This document shows, piece after piece, positions 50,315 through 61,161 of a DNA stretch of 64,000 nucleotides. Numbering within the stretch: position 1 is the stretch's first letter; each line of letters opens with the position of its first letter. The stretch is from Larix kaempferi (taxonomy: Eukaryota; Streptophyta; Pinopsida; Pinales; Pinaceae). The DNA lies in the NCBI GenBank assembly GCA_027924585.1, contig BSBM01000320.1, forward strand, positions 434,001-498,000. The letters are read 5' to 3'. The translations under genes were made by a program, and so were the position numbers. The notes under the pieces were generated by a model, which had not been told where the DNA came from, searched no databases, and saw only the letters and a list, made by a program, of their open reading frames with translations.

Positions 50315-50905
50315 TTATTTAATAACATCTACAGTACCCATCAATTCAAACATATTTCGTTCCAAATCATCAATTCGTGAGTCCTGGCAAGTTAAGTGCT
50401 GGGAAATGTACCTAATATCCGCAATTGATTCCCTGTGAGCTTTTAGACCTGCGCAGACAACTTCAAACACCTTCCGCAAATGAACTTTAAAGTCTTCCAC
50501 GCTTGCTTTTAGGAACACCAATCCTTCTACTAGGCCGGCCATTGAACTGTTGTCGAGGGTTGAGTCGTCAAACAAAGGGTGGAAAGCTAGAGACCGAGCG
50601 GAGAAGGTGAGGTTGTCCAGATATCTGAAGAGCCAAAGGGGAAAGTTCACAGAGGATTCAGAACGAGAGGGGCTCGACATAATGTATTCAAGGTTGAGTT
50701 CACGGAGAAGAACGGAGGAAGGAGCCGCCTTTAGTGCCGGAGCATGTGTACTGCCACCGGGGTGACGAGCGAGGGTGAGGCCATGTGAAGGTCCATGCGC
50801 CCTTTCCAAAAATGTCGTTGAACCATTAAACAATCTTGTCTTAACCAAGATTAACCGCCCTCGATACCAATTCTTATGGGATGCACTTGTGGGTTTCTTT
50901 ACCAT
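50315..50905 (-). CDS. Third ORF of LINE-1, 196 codons, unknown function
   Basis: This frame lies directly downstream of the RNase H end of ORF2 and is uninterrupted from the first ATG at 50905 (MVKKPTSAS) to the stop at 50315, while ORF1 and ORF2 are full of lesions. The reading holds a Ser-rich stretch (MSSPSRSESSVNF), then a probably helical C-terminal half (VEDFKVHLRKVFEVVCAGLK and IDDLERNMFELMG) that could be a coiled coil. No family is recognised. It might be a true accessory ORF of this LINE lineage, a host segment carried at the 3' end, or chance. The open frame actually begins just after a stop a few codons above 50947. Confidence 0.4.
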   Translation of the reverse strand: MVKKPTSASHKNWYRGRLILVKTRLFNGSTTFLERAHGPSHGLTLARHPGGSTHAPALKAAPSSVLLRELNLEYIMSSPSRSESSVNFPLWLFRYLDNLTFSARSLAFHPLFDDSTLDNSSMAGLVEGLVFLKASVEDFKVHLRKVFEVVCAGLKAHRESIADIRYISQHLTCQDSRIDDLERNMFELMGTVDVIK

Positions 50906-50943
50906 TGTTGTATTTAATTGATTCCATGGGGAGATTAGCCCCT

Positions 50944-53900
50944 TCAATTTGCCGCTTCATCCGCTTGTTTGTTGTTTTCCCGGAGTATGTGTAGATAAAG
51001 GACTTCAGGGGGGGAGGCTATATGTTTAATCCTCCTTTGCATTCTATTACTTCTAGAGTCTCCTTTCATGGTCCTTGTCCTCTTTTTTTGGATGACATGT
51101 CTAGAGTCTCCAAAAACCTTGAGTCTATTGATGTTGAGAGTCGAAATTATTTCCACGGAGTGATGTAGAGCTATCCATTCTGCTTCATTATTAGTTTTCT
51201 TTCCTAATCCCCAAGCATAGGAAATAATTTTGTTTCCTCTTGGATAAAAAAATTATCCCTCCCACACTCGCCTCCCCTGGGTTTCCTCTGGATGCCCCGT
51301 CAAATAAAACCGTGTGACTTGGTTGTGCTTTCCACCATTGATTGAAGTACGTGCTTTCTTTTCTTATTTCCCAATCAGAACTTCTCTTTTTGGAATTGGA
51401 CTGAAGTGCACTCACCTTCACAAATATTTGACACCACTGGAATTCTTCCCAAGATAGAACCTTAGTATTAGGGAGGCGAACACCTTTGACTATGAGGGAT
51501 TCCAAGATCATATTTAACGCTTTGTAGGTTACTATGGTGTAGTCTGCTTTCTTGTTTTCGAAAATGATTTTGTTCCTTTCTATCCATATCTGCCAGCAAA
51601 TGTTCATAGGGAGCAATTTCCAAATTCGAACCATAGTAGGTTTATCTTTTGTTACACCTGACAAGATGTTACTCCATTTCTTTATCATTTCAATGACTTG
51701 ATTCAGAACTATTGAGTCCTTCAATTGAGTCCCCGAGAAAATTTCCCCCAACTTGGATGGCGAATTCGCACTCTAAAAAGAGATGTTGGGTGTTCACTGT
51801 AGAATTCCTGCACATTTCACATCTAGATGGCCCCTCTATTCCTCTTTTGCTTAGATTATCACAATTAGTAGTTTATTGTGGGCCAAAAGCAAATAATAAT
51901 AATTTTTTTTGGGGATGCAATCAAAATTCCAAACCTTTCCCCATATATTTTGAGAGAGATTACCATTGGTGTTGATCAAGCTTTTGTATCCTTCCTTGAC
52001 TGTGTAGTGATCAGCCCGGCCCCATCCTCTGCTATCTTTGACCCTTATGTTTAGAGGGGTTTTCCCGTGCAAGAACTTGAGGAGAAGAGAGTAGTCCTGC
52101 TTGAGATTGTCTGGGAGATCCAACTGCTTCCATCCTTCCCAAGCCCCTATGTTCCCCCAAATTGAGATGTCTTTTAACTTGTGAAATCCCTCGTTATGCA
52201 TCCAATTTCTGATTTTGTCAAGTCTTGGAATAATGTTCAAAGGAGAGAAGTCCATTATCTTGTCCGTCCAAATGTTGATTTTTTCCCATTTCCTGGGATC
52301 CAGTAGAGTTTGTCTTTTATTAGACCAGTAGAAGATTTTATAAGGTCCTAAGTTTTAGTGCCTTTGATTTCCAGATGATTATCCATACATCTTAATCTGG
52401 ATTTTCTAGTATACTTTTTCTTTTTCTTTTTTTTTGAGAAATTCCTTACACCTTTTATTTTTATTTTATTTTATATTTATTTATTTATTTTTATTCTGAG
52501 AAATTCCTTCCACCATTCTTTTTCCCCCGAAATTAACCTCCAGGCTAGCTTGGCTCCCAAAGCTTTATTCATTTAAATCGGTTCCCTTTTTCCCAGTCCT
52601 CCTTTCTTTATGTTTTCCTTTACTATTCTCTAGTTGACCAAGTGAAATTTTATGCTTTGAATTTTCCCTCCTTTCCATAGAAATTTTCGTATTTCTATGC
52701 TTATATTGTTCATAACACGTTTGGGAGCCATCAAAATATCCCCAGTTAAGACAGGGTAGGAAGATAGAACAACCTTTAGCATAGTAACTTTTCCTGCTAG
52801 GTTTAACCAACGCGAACCCCAGGACTGCATTTTATTTTTTATTTTCTGAATAATCGGACTCCAAAGAGAATAGGTGGCCTTTTTTAGGGAGATTGGTATT
52901 CCCAATTACTTGAAAGAGGTCCAATCTGTACATATCTTGAAATCAAGAGCTGTTTCCAAATTTCTTATGACTATAGGGCTGCAATTCCAACCATAAATGT
53001 TACTCTTGCCACTATTTATTTTTCCTCCCGAAGCTCTGAGATAAAGATCCAGGATGGATTTGAATCTTTTGGCAATCAAGATTGAAGCACTTCCCAGTAA
53101 GATGGTATCATCAGTGAATTGTGCGTGGTTAATCAGTTGAAATCCCCTAGCGATGACAAGCCCAAGAATTGATCCATCGGAGATCGAGCTGTTGAGTTTT
53201 CTGCTAAGGGAATCTGCCATTAAAATGTACAAGAACAGGGATAGAGGGAAACCTTGCCGAAGGCCTCTAGAAAGGTGGAAGAAGGAGGTGGATCTTCCAT
53301 TAACTAAGGGAGCAATCCAGGGGGAACCGATACAAGAATTGATCCAATTGAAAAACTCCTTTGAGAACCCGAACTTTTCCATAACTATATAAATAAATTC
53401 ATGTCTGACTCTATCGAAAGCATTCGCCAAATCGAGTTTGATGGCCATACTTGAATCTTTTTTCTGTTGTCTAGAGTGTATCGCTTCTTGAACAAGAAGA
53501 ATATTATCATATATTTCCTTCTTGATATGAAGCCACCTTGATTTGCAGAGATTAAATTATGGAGAAGTCCTTTGATTCGGTTGGCTATGATCTTGGTTAG
53601 AATCTTGTAGGAAGAATTGTAGAGGGAAATTGGTCAGAATCTCCAGATAGAAGTTGGATTCTTCTCTTTGGGGATGAGGGTGATAAAGGTGGAGTTTGTT
53701 GCTCCTCCTATGCGTTCCCTCCTTCTAGTCCAGTTTAGCATTCTGATTAGATATTTTTTGATGAAATACCAACATCTCCTATAAAAATGGATGGAAAAAC
53801 CATCAGTCCCAGGAGCATTATCTGCGTGGAGGGACCAAAGAACTCTTCCAGATTCCTCCTCAGAGATCGGTTCGAAAAGGGTCTTGTTATTTTCTTCAGA

Positions 53901-55195
53901 GATGACTTTGGGGATGTCAGAGCTCATTTGATCCAGTTCCTCTCTGCTTATTTCTTCTTCTTCTTTGTACAAGTGTTCAAAGTAATTTTTAATTTCTTGC
54001 TTTATTCCTAGTTGCTCGTCAATTTTTTCGACATTCTCTTTTTTCAATTCCAGGATTGTATTTTTCCTTTTCCTTTCCTTACATTGGGTGTGGAAGAATT
54101 TTGTGTTTCTATCCCCTCCCTGTAGCCACAGACCTCTAGACCGCAATCTCCATTATACCTCTTCTTTTCTGGCAAGGTCGTGTATCTTTTTGTCAAGATC
54201 CTTTTCCTTCCTCATAATTTATTCTTTGATTGGGGCTGTCTCCATTTCAGTTTAAATTTCTTCTAAATCTTCTTGCACCTTTTTTAATTCTGTTCCTGGG
54301 TCTTTCTAGTTCCGCTTCACCCAATTTTTTAAGGTTCTTTTAACACACTTTAACTTGGTCTCCGAGATGTATCTAGGGGATCCCGTTACATATTGCCTCC
54401 AAACTGTTTTGACCACGTCCATGCATCCTTCACTTTTGAACCAAATATGATTGAATCTAAAAGGCAGAGGACCAAGGTTCCCTACAACTGAAAAGTAAAG
54501 GGAGATGGGCCTATGATCCGAAGTTGCAAAGGCTAAAATTTTAGATTCAGGAATGGAGGGATTAAATAGGAAGGTAGAGCTTAGAAAGAATCTGTCCAAC
54601 CTTGCAGCAATGTGCCCTAGGACAACTCTTTTATTATTCCAAGTAAATTTCCGTTGCTTTGGTTTGATATCTATTAAATTCCATAAGGATTTAAAATCTT
54701 CCAAATTTTCCCCAAAGGGGTCTCTTATTTTTGACCCCCCTCTTCTCTCCTTAGCAGATATGGTGACATTGAAGTCTCCAACTAGGATGCAAGGAAGTTT
54801 TTCTTTGCCTTGTCGCTGTAACGTTAGACGGTTCCAAATTTTTTATTTATGTCCTGTTATTGTAGGTCCATAGATATTACCCACCCAGAATTTTTCACAA
54901 TTAGATAGGTCTTCCGATTCAACAAAAATCCATTGCCTATTAGATATGAAAGAATGGCATCTGTAATTACCTTTGTTCCACTAGGTGATGAGGCCGCCAA
55001 ATGCCCTAGTAGTGCTCATGGATTTCCCTTCTCCATTTGTCCAAGCATTATTCATAGTGTCGATGTTGTCTTCCTCTTGCATTTTGGTCTCTGGATCAAG
55101 AAGATTGTGTTATTTTCCATTTTCCTGATTCTTCTGACTGCTTTTATCTTTTGCTTCCCCTCTAATCCTTTGCAATTCCAGGAGACTATTTTCAT
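50944..55195 (-). pseudogene. LINE-1 ORF2: endonuclease, reverse transcriptase, RNase H
   Basis: It starts at the ATG at 55195 (MKIVSWNCKGLEG, the first strand of an APE-type endonuclease). Endonuclease motifs follow (LVGDFNV near 54763, RLDRFF, TSDHRPISLY near 54525), then reverse transcriptase: NAPGTDGF near 53820, IKLDLANAFDRV near 53435, LSRGLRQGFPLS, and FTDDTILLG near 53115 as the catalytic box. A zinc-ribbon-like region follows (about 51850-52255), then RNase H (LFDGASRGNPG near 51305, a split NNEAEW, FGDSRHVIQ, ENNKQADEAAN). The reading ends at a TGA at 50944-50946. Many frameshifts and stops make it dead. Length is normal for plant L1 ORF2. Confidence 0.92.
52434..52514 (-). repeat. 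A/T-rich tract flanked by 17-18-bp direct repeats in LINE-1
   Basis: TGAGAAATTCCTTACACC and TGAGAAATTCCTTCCACC flank about 43 bp made of T, A and TTTA-type repeats. This is either slippage expansion or the stub of a small inserted retroelement with its target duplication. Confidence 0.7.
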
Positions 55196-55339
55196 TATTT
55201 CTTTAGTGTATGGGTTGATACCTTGTCCTTGTTTTCCTCTGTTGCTCCTAATATATGCTTCCCATTCGAGTATATCCTTATGTGTTGGTATAAATTGGTT
55301 TTCTTACTCGCTGCTTTTTCTCTTGTTGCTTCCTGTTCT

Positions 55340-56551
55340 TCAATGTTTTGTTTAGTTTCCTCCCTTTTTTAGTTTGTGGCTCCTCTTCTTCCTCCCTTTT
55401 TTGGTTTGTGGCTCCTCTTCTTCCTCCCTACTTTCGAAGGTATCTTCCATATTTATCTTGGCCCTTGATCTAGTGATTGAGCCCCCTGAAATGAGGGAGG
55501 TTCTAGTTCTTGTTTCACCGATTTGCTGTGAGGATATTGTTGGATCTCCTTTTTCTTCTATTTCTTTATCTTGATTTCCCGTTGGAGAATATTTATCTTT
55601 GTTATCTTCTTTTCTTAATGAGGGCCCTTGCTCTGCCTCGTTATCTTCGCTAGAGAGGACTTGATACCGATTTGCACCAGCCTTATTTTTCGCAGGGGAT
55701 TGAGGAGGGTTATTTTTACTGGGTGGTTTGTCTCCTTTTTTCCTTGAGACTTCATTCCATTCCCCGCCTTATCCTTCTTCAGAGTCCTGCTGCTTCCTTT
55801 TGGGGAAGATTTTGTGAAATGTCCATATTCATGGCAAACCTTGCATTTGAACAGTATTTGCTCATAATCCACCATTTCCAGATGGTTCCATCCCTCCATT
55901 GAGAATTTATGGCTTCCGGCAGTCCTTTTTCCATATCTACTTCAACACAGATTCTAGCACATGAAAACATGGGAGGTCTTGGATCTGATTTGTCTATGTA
56001 TTTCCCCAAGGAGTTTCCTATCGCTTTTAAGTCTTCATCATTCCAGCAGTGTAATGGGAGATGCGAGAGCTTAAGCCATACAGAAACAACTGAGGGAATG
56101 TATTTTTTTGGATCGAAGCTGAGGTCCCATTTGTTAATGTACATTCCTCTCGGACCCATGAAGTAAGGCCCATTCCTAAAAATCAAATCCCTATCTTCTT
56201 CTTTTTTTCAAACAAGAAGACAAAGAATCCCTTTCCACAAAAGATTTGCTAAACCTCGCCCTGTATCAATGGCCTCCAATTTTTGTTCAACCAAACTTCT
56301 ATAGCTCGAGGGGATGGCCATAAACCAGTGAAATGGACCACCAATCCCTTTTCTGAGAAGACTACTGCTTTGCATTTGGACGCAGTAGACAAAATCTTGA
56401 CTTCGGGGATTGCATACTTCTTGACAAACTTTGAATCATTTGCGGGAATCGACTTGGTGGATGCAGGTTGAGAGGCAACCACCTTGCAAAATCACTCGTT
56501 CAGAGGAAGATTTCTCTCGTCCAGGCCAGGATCCGGCGGAGGAGGATCCAT
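55340..56551 (-). pseudogene. LINE-1 ORF1 (DUF4283-like, zinc knuckle)
   Basis: The start is the ATG at 56551 (MDPPPPDPGLDERN). A TGA follows after about 19 codons. The DUF4283-type RNA-binding part (AVVFSEKGLVVHF, LIFRNGPYFMGPRGMYINKW) leads to a zinc knuckle CKVCHEYGHFTKS in which the last Cys is Ser. After a frameshift near 55620 the basic tail runs to about 55340 (EEEEPQTKKGRKKRSH). The tail contains a 40-bp tandem DNA duplication (about 55357-55430). The product would bind LINE RNA in a ribonucleoprotein. Confidence 0.85.
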
Positions 56552-56668
56552 GGGAGCCAAAAACCCCGCTAAACCCTAGATTTCAACGCAGAAACCCTAA
56601 CACACTATTACCATGTTCGTACCCTTAATTTTAGGTGTGTCTTACATCACAAAAATGACCTTCTTGGA

Positions 56669-59439
56669 CTTCTTAGCACTTAAAAATGCTGCAATTAATT
56701 TCATTCCAACTCCATATGGAGTCTTTCAAGGTCCATTATGTGTCCTTGTACCTCATTCAACTATGAGACTTTCTTTCCATTCCCATAGAAATATTTTCCA
56801 CATTTCTAGACCGCACAACTAATTCACACATGGGAATGCCTCATTCGTTGATTAGCAGCCTTTGTGTGGCCACTATGCCACTATCATGAACTACATAACA
56901 TGTCTGCATACTAGAATGTCTTATTCTATTAGTGAAAAAATCTAGTTGAACGAAATTTCCTTACCTGTTCTCATTACCTACTCATAAGTTGTTGGTTCAT
57001 ATCCTACGATATTCTGTAACTTCTCTTAGCATGCGTGCACTAGTCCATAAGGATGATTCACCCATCACCCTTAGAAGTTGCATGTCCTTTACCTACGGAC
57101 ATATTCCTTACCTTTCGAAGCATTCTCTTATGGAATACAATATCCATCTCCAATGATCAAGAGCTCTCATGGCTCTTCCTTGCAATTCAAATTGCACATA
57201 TTAGTCACAATAATATATTGGATGTGTTTTTATCCAAGGCACTGATGTCTATTATTGGTCTCTTTTATTCCTTCATGATTAGACATGGTTGTCACTCCTT
57301 GGTAAGGCATATGACAACTGATTACTCCAAACAAGGTCTTCAAGAACCCCTCTATGCAATTCATAGTGCACATTCTAAACATAGAGAATGCATTGCATAC
57401 ATTCTGGATAAGGAACCGTCACTTCCTCTTTGTTCCCCTTCTTGCATCATGAGAGTTCAAAAAATACAATTCGCAAGAGGGTATTCTTATCCCTTCAACG
57501 TGTTTTCCCACTCGTTAACAAGAATTACCATGACACTATCTCTTGAATATCCATGCTCAACAACAAAACTACCATGCTACTAAGCATCCAACTTTATTTG
57601 GTTTAGTTCTTCACATTGATAGATAACATTTAATTTTACCATGCTTGCTTTCTCGAATGTGTCTCCACTTTATTGGGAGAGCACCATTACCATGGTATAG
57701 TATCATAATATTTACTCACTTTGAGTCACTTTCATTTTTGGTGCACTCTTGTGCCATTATACAAAAAATTTCCAAAGTTTTGGGGTTACTTTGGAAGTCA
57801 CCCACATTAAGAGTTTATTGCTTAATCAAGCCCAGGGGATCTGTTCTGCTTGATTTCTGAAACAATTAGAAACCTATTTAAAAAACAAGAACAATCTATT
57901 TTATTTTCTCGTGGATAAGCTTTCCAAAGAATGCTTATTTTTGGTCCTTGAGTAACAAGTTATAGCTTATCAAAATTGCCAAATTTACCCATCTTTGCAC
58001 TTTTCCCGCAAGTCCATTTAGTTTTAGAGGCCAAATTCAAATACATGTCCTAGAAAATCTATCGATAACTAGAAAAAATGTTTATATTGTCCCTGATAAT
58101 ATTCATGACAAGGATTACTCAGCATCTTTATGCTATATGATTGTATGCTCTAGTCAATTTCTATAGCGTTTTGGAATTGGCTACTTTTAACTTTTTCACT
58201 TTCTCTAGAATTAATTATTTTTTTTGTAGTCCCTGTAAGACCCTTATCCCTGCTTTAATGGAACACTGCAACATTTCCCATTTCCATCAATCCTATCATC
58301 ACCATAGGGATTTTCTCAAAATCCATAATGTCTCAGGGGGACGATGAGGGTTAATGGGGCTTTACCCCTTGTGGCTTCCCTGTGCCGTTGTAGGGCGGTT
58401 CAAGGGCATCACCCTTATTTTTATTTTTTTTGTAAATATTTTAATTTCATGCAATCTTGCACATAAGAACAACCTCATTTTTTTTCTTATGTGGTAGGGT
58501 GCTGGCGTGTCATGACACGTGCTTACAGAGGTGTTAGACAGGTCCTACATGTCACCCTGTGACACGGCCATGTCACCCTGTGACGCGACCATGTCACCTT
58601 CCACCAACTGCCAAGTCATTTTACCACCTAGCCTTAGGCACAAATGCGTCAGTAGTTTCTTGTTATTGGAAGCGATAACGACTCGCCGTGAAAGTGGTTT
58701 TGAAAAGGTTGCTTGGGGAGTTGTTTCCAGTTAAAAGATGGCACATGGTCAGGCGATATCTTCCCAATGGCCCGCCTGCTCACTGTTAACCATCACACAC
58801 ATTTATGATGTGCTATGAGCCATGGCCGTTGATCGCGGGCACCTCCGATCGATCACGATCACTGACAAGGATTAGCACCTTTCCACCTAGCCCTTAGTGC
58901 TTGGCCTCATGTTACATGGTTCGCTAGGTCTGGCACCAGGGTGGTAAGCTCTTATTATCCCCTAGGTCAGATTCTAGCACTCAGGGCGCTGATGTGGCTG
59001 GTCCAAAGCATACCTCCAATCCATGTGGCTCCTCCACATTATGACTCCTAATCACGTGACTCCTCTAAGTCACTTGTCCACATGGCATCGGTGGGGGCCC
59101 ACTATAAATTTTTTAAAATTTTAAAATTTCAGAATTGTATGAAATTCTATTTTGACAATAAGGGGATTATTTTTCGTGTAACACAATAGAACTTTTCCAT
59201 TACTAAAACTCCAAATTTCACAAATTTCCCTTAACCAGTCTACCTCTCCCACTTGTATACCATAGATCTAACCCATGACTTTTTTTTCCAGCGAAAGATC
59301 TAACCCATGACTTGGTTAGAATAACATCTAACGATTGAAACCACGAGTTTTCATAGGAGCATTTAATCTGCAAACTTAGAATTTTTTGCTTGTAAGTGTA
59401 CATTTATGGCCCATAGAACTCCGGTATTGAAACCCGAAG
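56669..59439. other. Unassigned DNA between the LINE-1 target site and an LTR fragment
   Basis: Without LINE-1, 49918 and 56669 would be adjacent, so this is the other half of its target region. A 176-codon ORF at 57053-57583 (+) shows no known domain and a composition like its surroundings. GATCTAACCCATGACTT is doubled at about 59265 and 59297. 59100-59200 is AT-rich. Part of 58340-59439 may be internal DNA of the element whose LTR starts at 59454. Confidence 0.35.
58548..58600. repeat. 21-bp tandem repeat with GTCACCCTGTGAC palindrome
   Basis: CATGTCACCCTGTGACACGGC, CATGTCACCCTGTGACGCGAC and a partial third unit follow one another. Each full unit contains the near-perfect palindrome GTCACCCTGTGAC. 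Confidence 0.85.
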
Positions 59440-59450
59440 CTCCGATACCA
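59440..59450 (-). other. Primer binding site of a minus-strand LTR element
   Basis: On the minus strand it reads TGGTATCGGAG, one base off the usual TGGTATCAGAG, and lies 3 bases from the LTR end at 59454. Confidence 0.65.
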
Positions 59451-59453
59451 CTT

Positions 59454-60020
59454 TGTAACGTCCCCTTCACTCAATTCAACCTACGGGAGGGGACATTAAC
59501 TAAATACGAGCTTCTAAATTTCGCCCCATGGTCATATTACGAATAGGGAAAATTTTAGGGGCGAAATTTGGCCCACAGGCTAATTTTCGAGTTTTTTTTT
59601 CCAAAAATAAATTCACCATTTTCCATTTTTTTAATATGATTCACCCAAATTCCATAGGATTAAAAATTTTTATACTAAGAATCGCCATAATTGTTCGAAA
59701 ACTATATAAAATCCTTTGGAATTTGAATATTTAAAAAAAAATATTGCCAAACATTTTATGGTTGGAAATTTGATAATTAGTAAGATTCACCAAGGTGTCT
59801 AAACTTTAAGAAAATAATGGATCCTTAAAATTCTCTAATTACGAATTCATAACAATTAAAATACGTGTGCAGATGCATAATAAAAATATACAACAAAAAT
59901 AAACTTTATCCACACAGATCTAGCATGCATATACCAACTTAATCATTACAAGCATCAATTAAGTTTCACATGCTGGGTTACTAACCACTGGAAGCCCTTG
60001 CTTACATATGTGTCAAGGAT
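59454..60020 (-). repeat. Partial 5' LTR related to the 7-kb element
   Basis: On the + strand it starts TGTAACGTCCCC beside the primer site. It shares with the LTR at 36066 the order TTTTCGCCCC-like, CCATATTA-like, CATAATAAAAATA, AAATAAACTTTATCCACACA and GCATATACCAAC. It breaks off near 60020 where LINE-2 coding begins. It is a diverged cousin family or subfamily. Confidence 0.6.
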
Positions 60021-60024
60021 TCAC

Positions 60025-61161
60025 ATGCTGGTAAATAACTGGGTAGTCTTTCATTTTCTGGATGAAGAACACACAACTATGATTCTTGGTCGTATCTGGG
60101 TGATTGAACGGGGTTCTCTTGTTTTAAAGCGGTGGCATACGGATTTTAATCCTGTTTCGGAACGACTTCAAATAAACCATTTCTGGGTTCTTCTAAAAGG
60201 TTTTCCCCTGACATTGTGGGCTCGTGATGTTTTCATAAACCTGGCAAATCATATTGGGTCCTTTGTTTTCTTCGATGATAAATCTCTCTATCATGAGGAT
60301 AAGAGATGCGCCTGGGTTCTTGTGGAAATGGATATCACAAAAGGCCTTTCGGAGAGTGTTCCTATCCGTTGGGGCGATAAGGTCATTCACTAGGAACTCG
60401 ACTATTGGAGGACTCCTTTTAGATGCTTCGATTGTGGAAAAGCTGGCCACCTGCGAAAGGATTGTGGAAGTGGTGGGAAGGTCCTAACTTCTGGGGAGGG
60501 TCAAAATGTTGCTGATCAGTTTTCAGACTTAGGTCTGGAAGAGGAACAACAACCCCTTGCCTCTCTGGAGCACTTGACTTTCTCCGGTAAGTTTAAAGCC
60601 TTATTTCCTGACATTTATAAAAATATATCGGAGGTTGATTTATTACAGCTGGATGGGTGGGGGAAGGTGTCCACTTCCTCGTCTTCTCTGTTAGCTTCAG
60701 TGTCTCCTATTCCTTCTTTTGAGTAGGAACTTTCGGTTTTACCCAATATTGTGGCTAGTTCTTCTACTGAACCGGTTATTTCTCCTTTAATAACAGACTC
60801 TCAACTTCTTGATGTTGAAGCTGCTATTTTACATCCATTGCCTCCTTCTCCTATTATAGTGTCATCTGTTGAGGATTCGGTTGGTGGGACCTCGGGTGTT
60901 TTTTCTGAGCCTTTGCCGTTCTTCTGTGAGGGCAATCTGGTTACTGGTTCGGATTTCCCCCCTCTCCCAAATGTGACTATAAGGAAGAAAGAGGGGGGGA
61001 GACGTAGAAAAGAGTTGGCACGGGCATCTTATGGGGGTTCGGTGGGCTCCCTTTTTCAGGAAGATGTTGTTTTTCGGGCTGGTGAAGATACTGGTTCTTT
61101 TTCTCCTTCTGTTTTTCGGCCACTTAGAGCTGTGGGGGCCTCTCAGGGTTTCCTTAAATGA
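60025..61161 (+). pseudogene. LINE-2 ORF1, 5'-truncated, two TAG stops
   Basis: A single frame runs from the DUF4283-like domain (WVVFHFLDEEHTTMILGRIW, INHFWVLLKGFPLTLW) through an intact CCHC zinc knuckle (CFDCGKAGHLRKDC near 60424) and a Ser/Pro-rich linker to the TGA at 61159-61161. The only breaks are TAG at 60391-60393 and 60724-60726. The stop overlaps the ORF2 start as ATGA (61158-61161), suggesting termination-reinitiation for ORF2 translation. Confidence 0.85.

Larger units (their letters stand above)
49930..56657 (-). mobile_element. LINE-1: near full-length L1-type retrotransposon (6.7 kb)
   Basis: On the minus strand it runs from a 5' leader near 56657, through ORF1 and ORF2, to a 10-base poly(A) tail (T10 at 49930-49939). 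ACCTTCTTGGA is duplicated at 49919-49929 and 56658-56668, the variable-length duplication typical of target-primed reverse transcription, so both ends are defined. The coding regions carry many stops and frameshifts. Confidence 0.92.

Noticed and set aside
57053-57583. 176-codon + strand ORF
   Set aside because: No recognisable domain, ordinary low-GC composition, no gene context. Probably chance.
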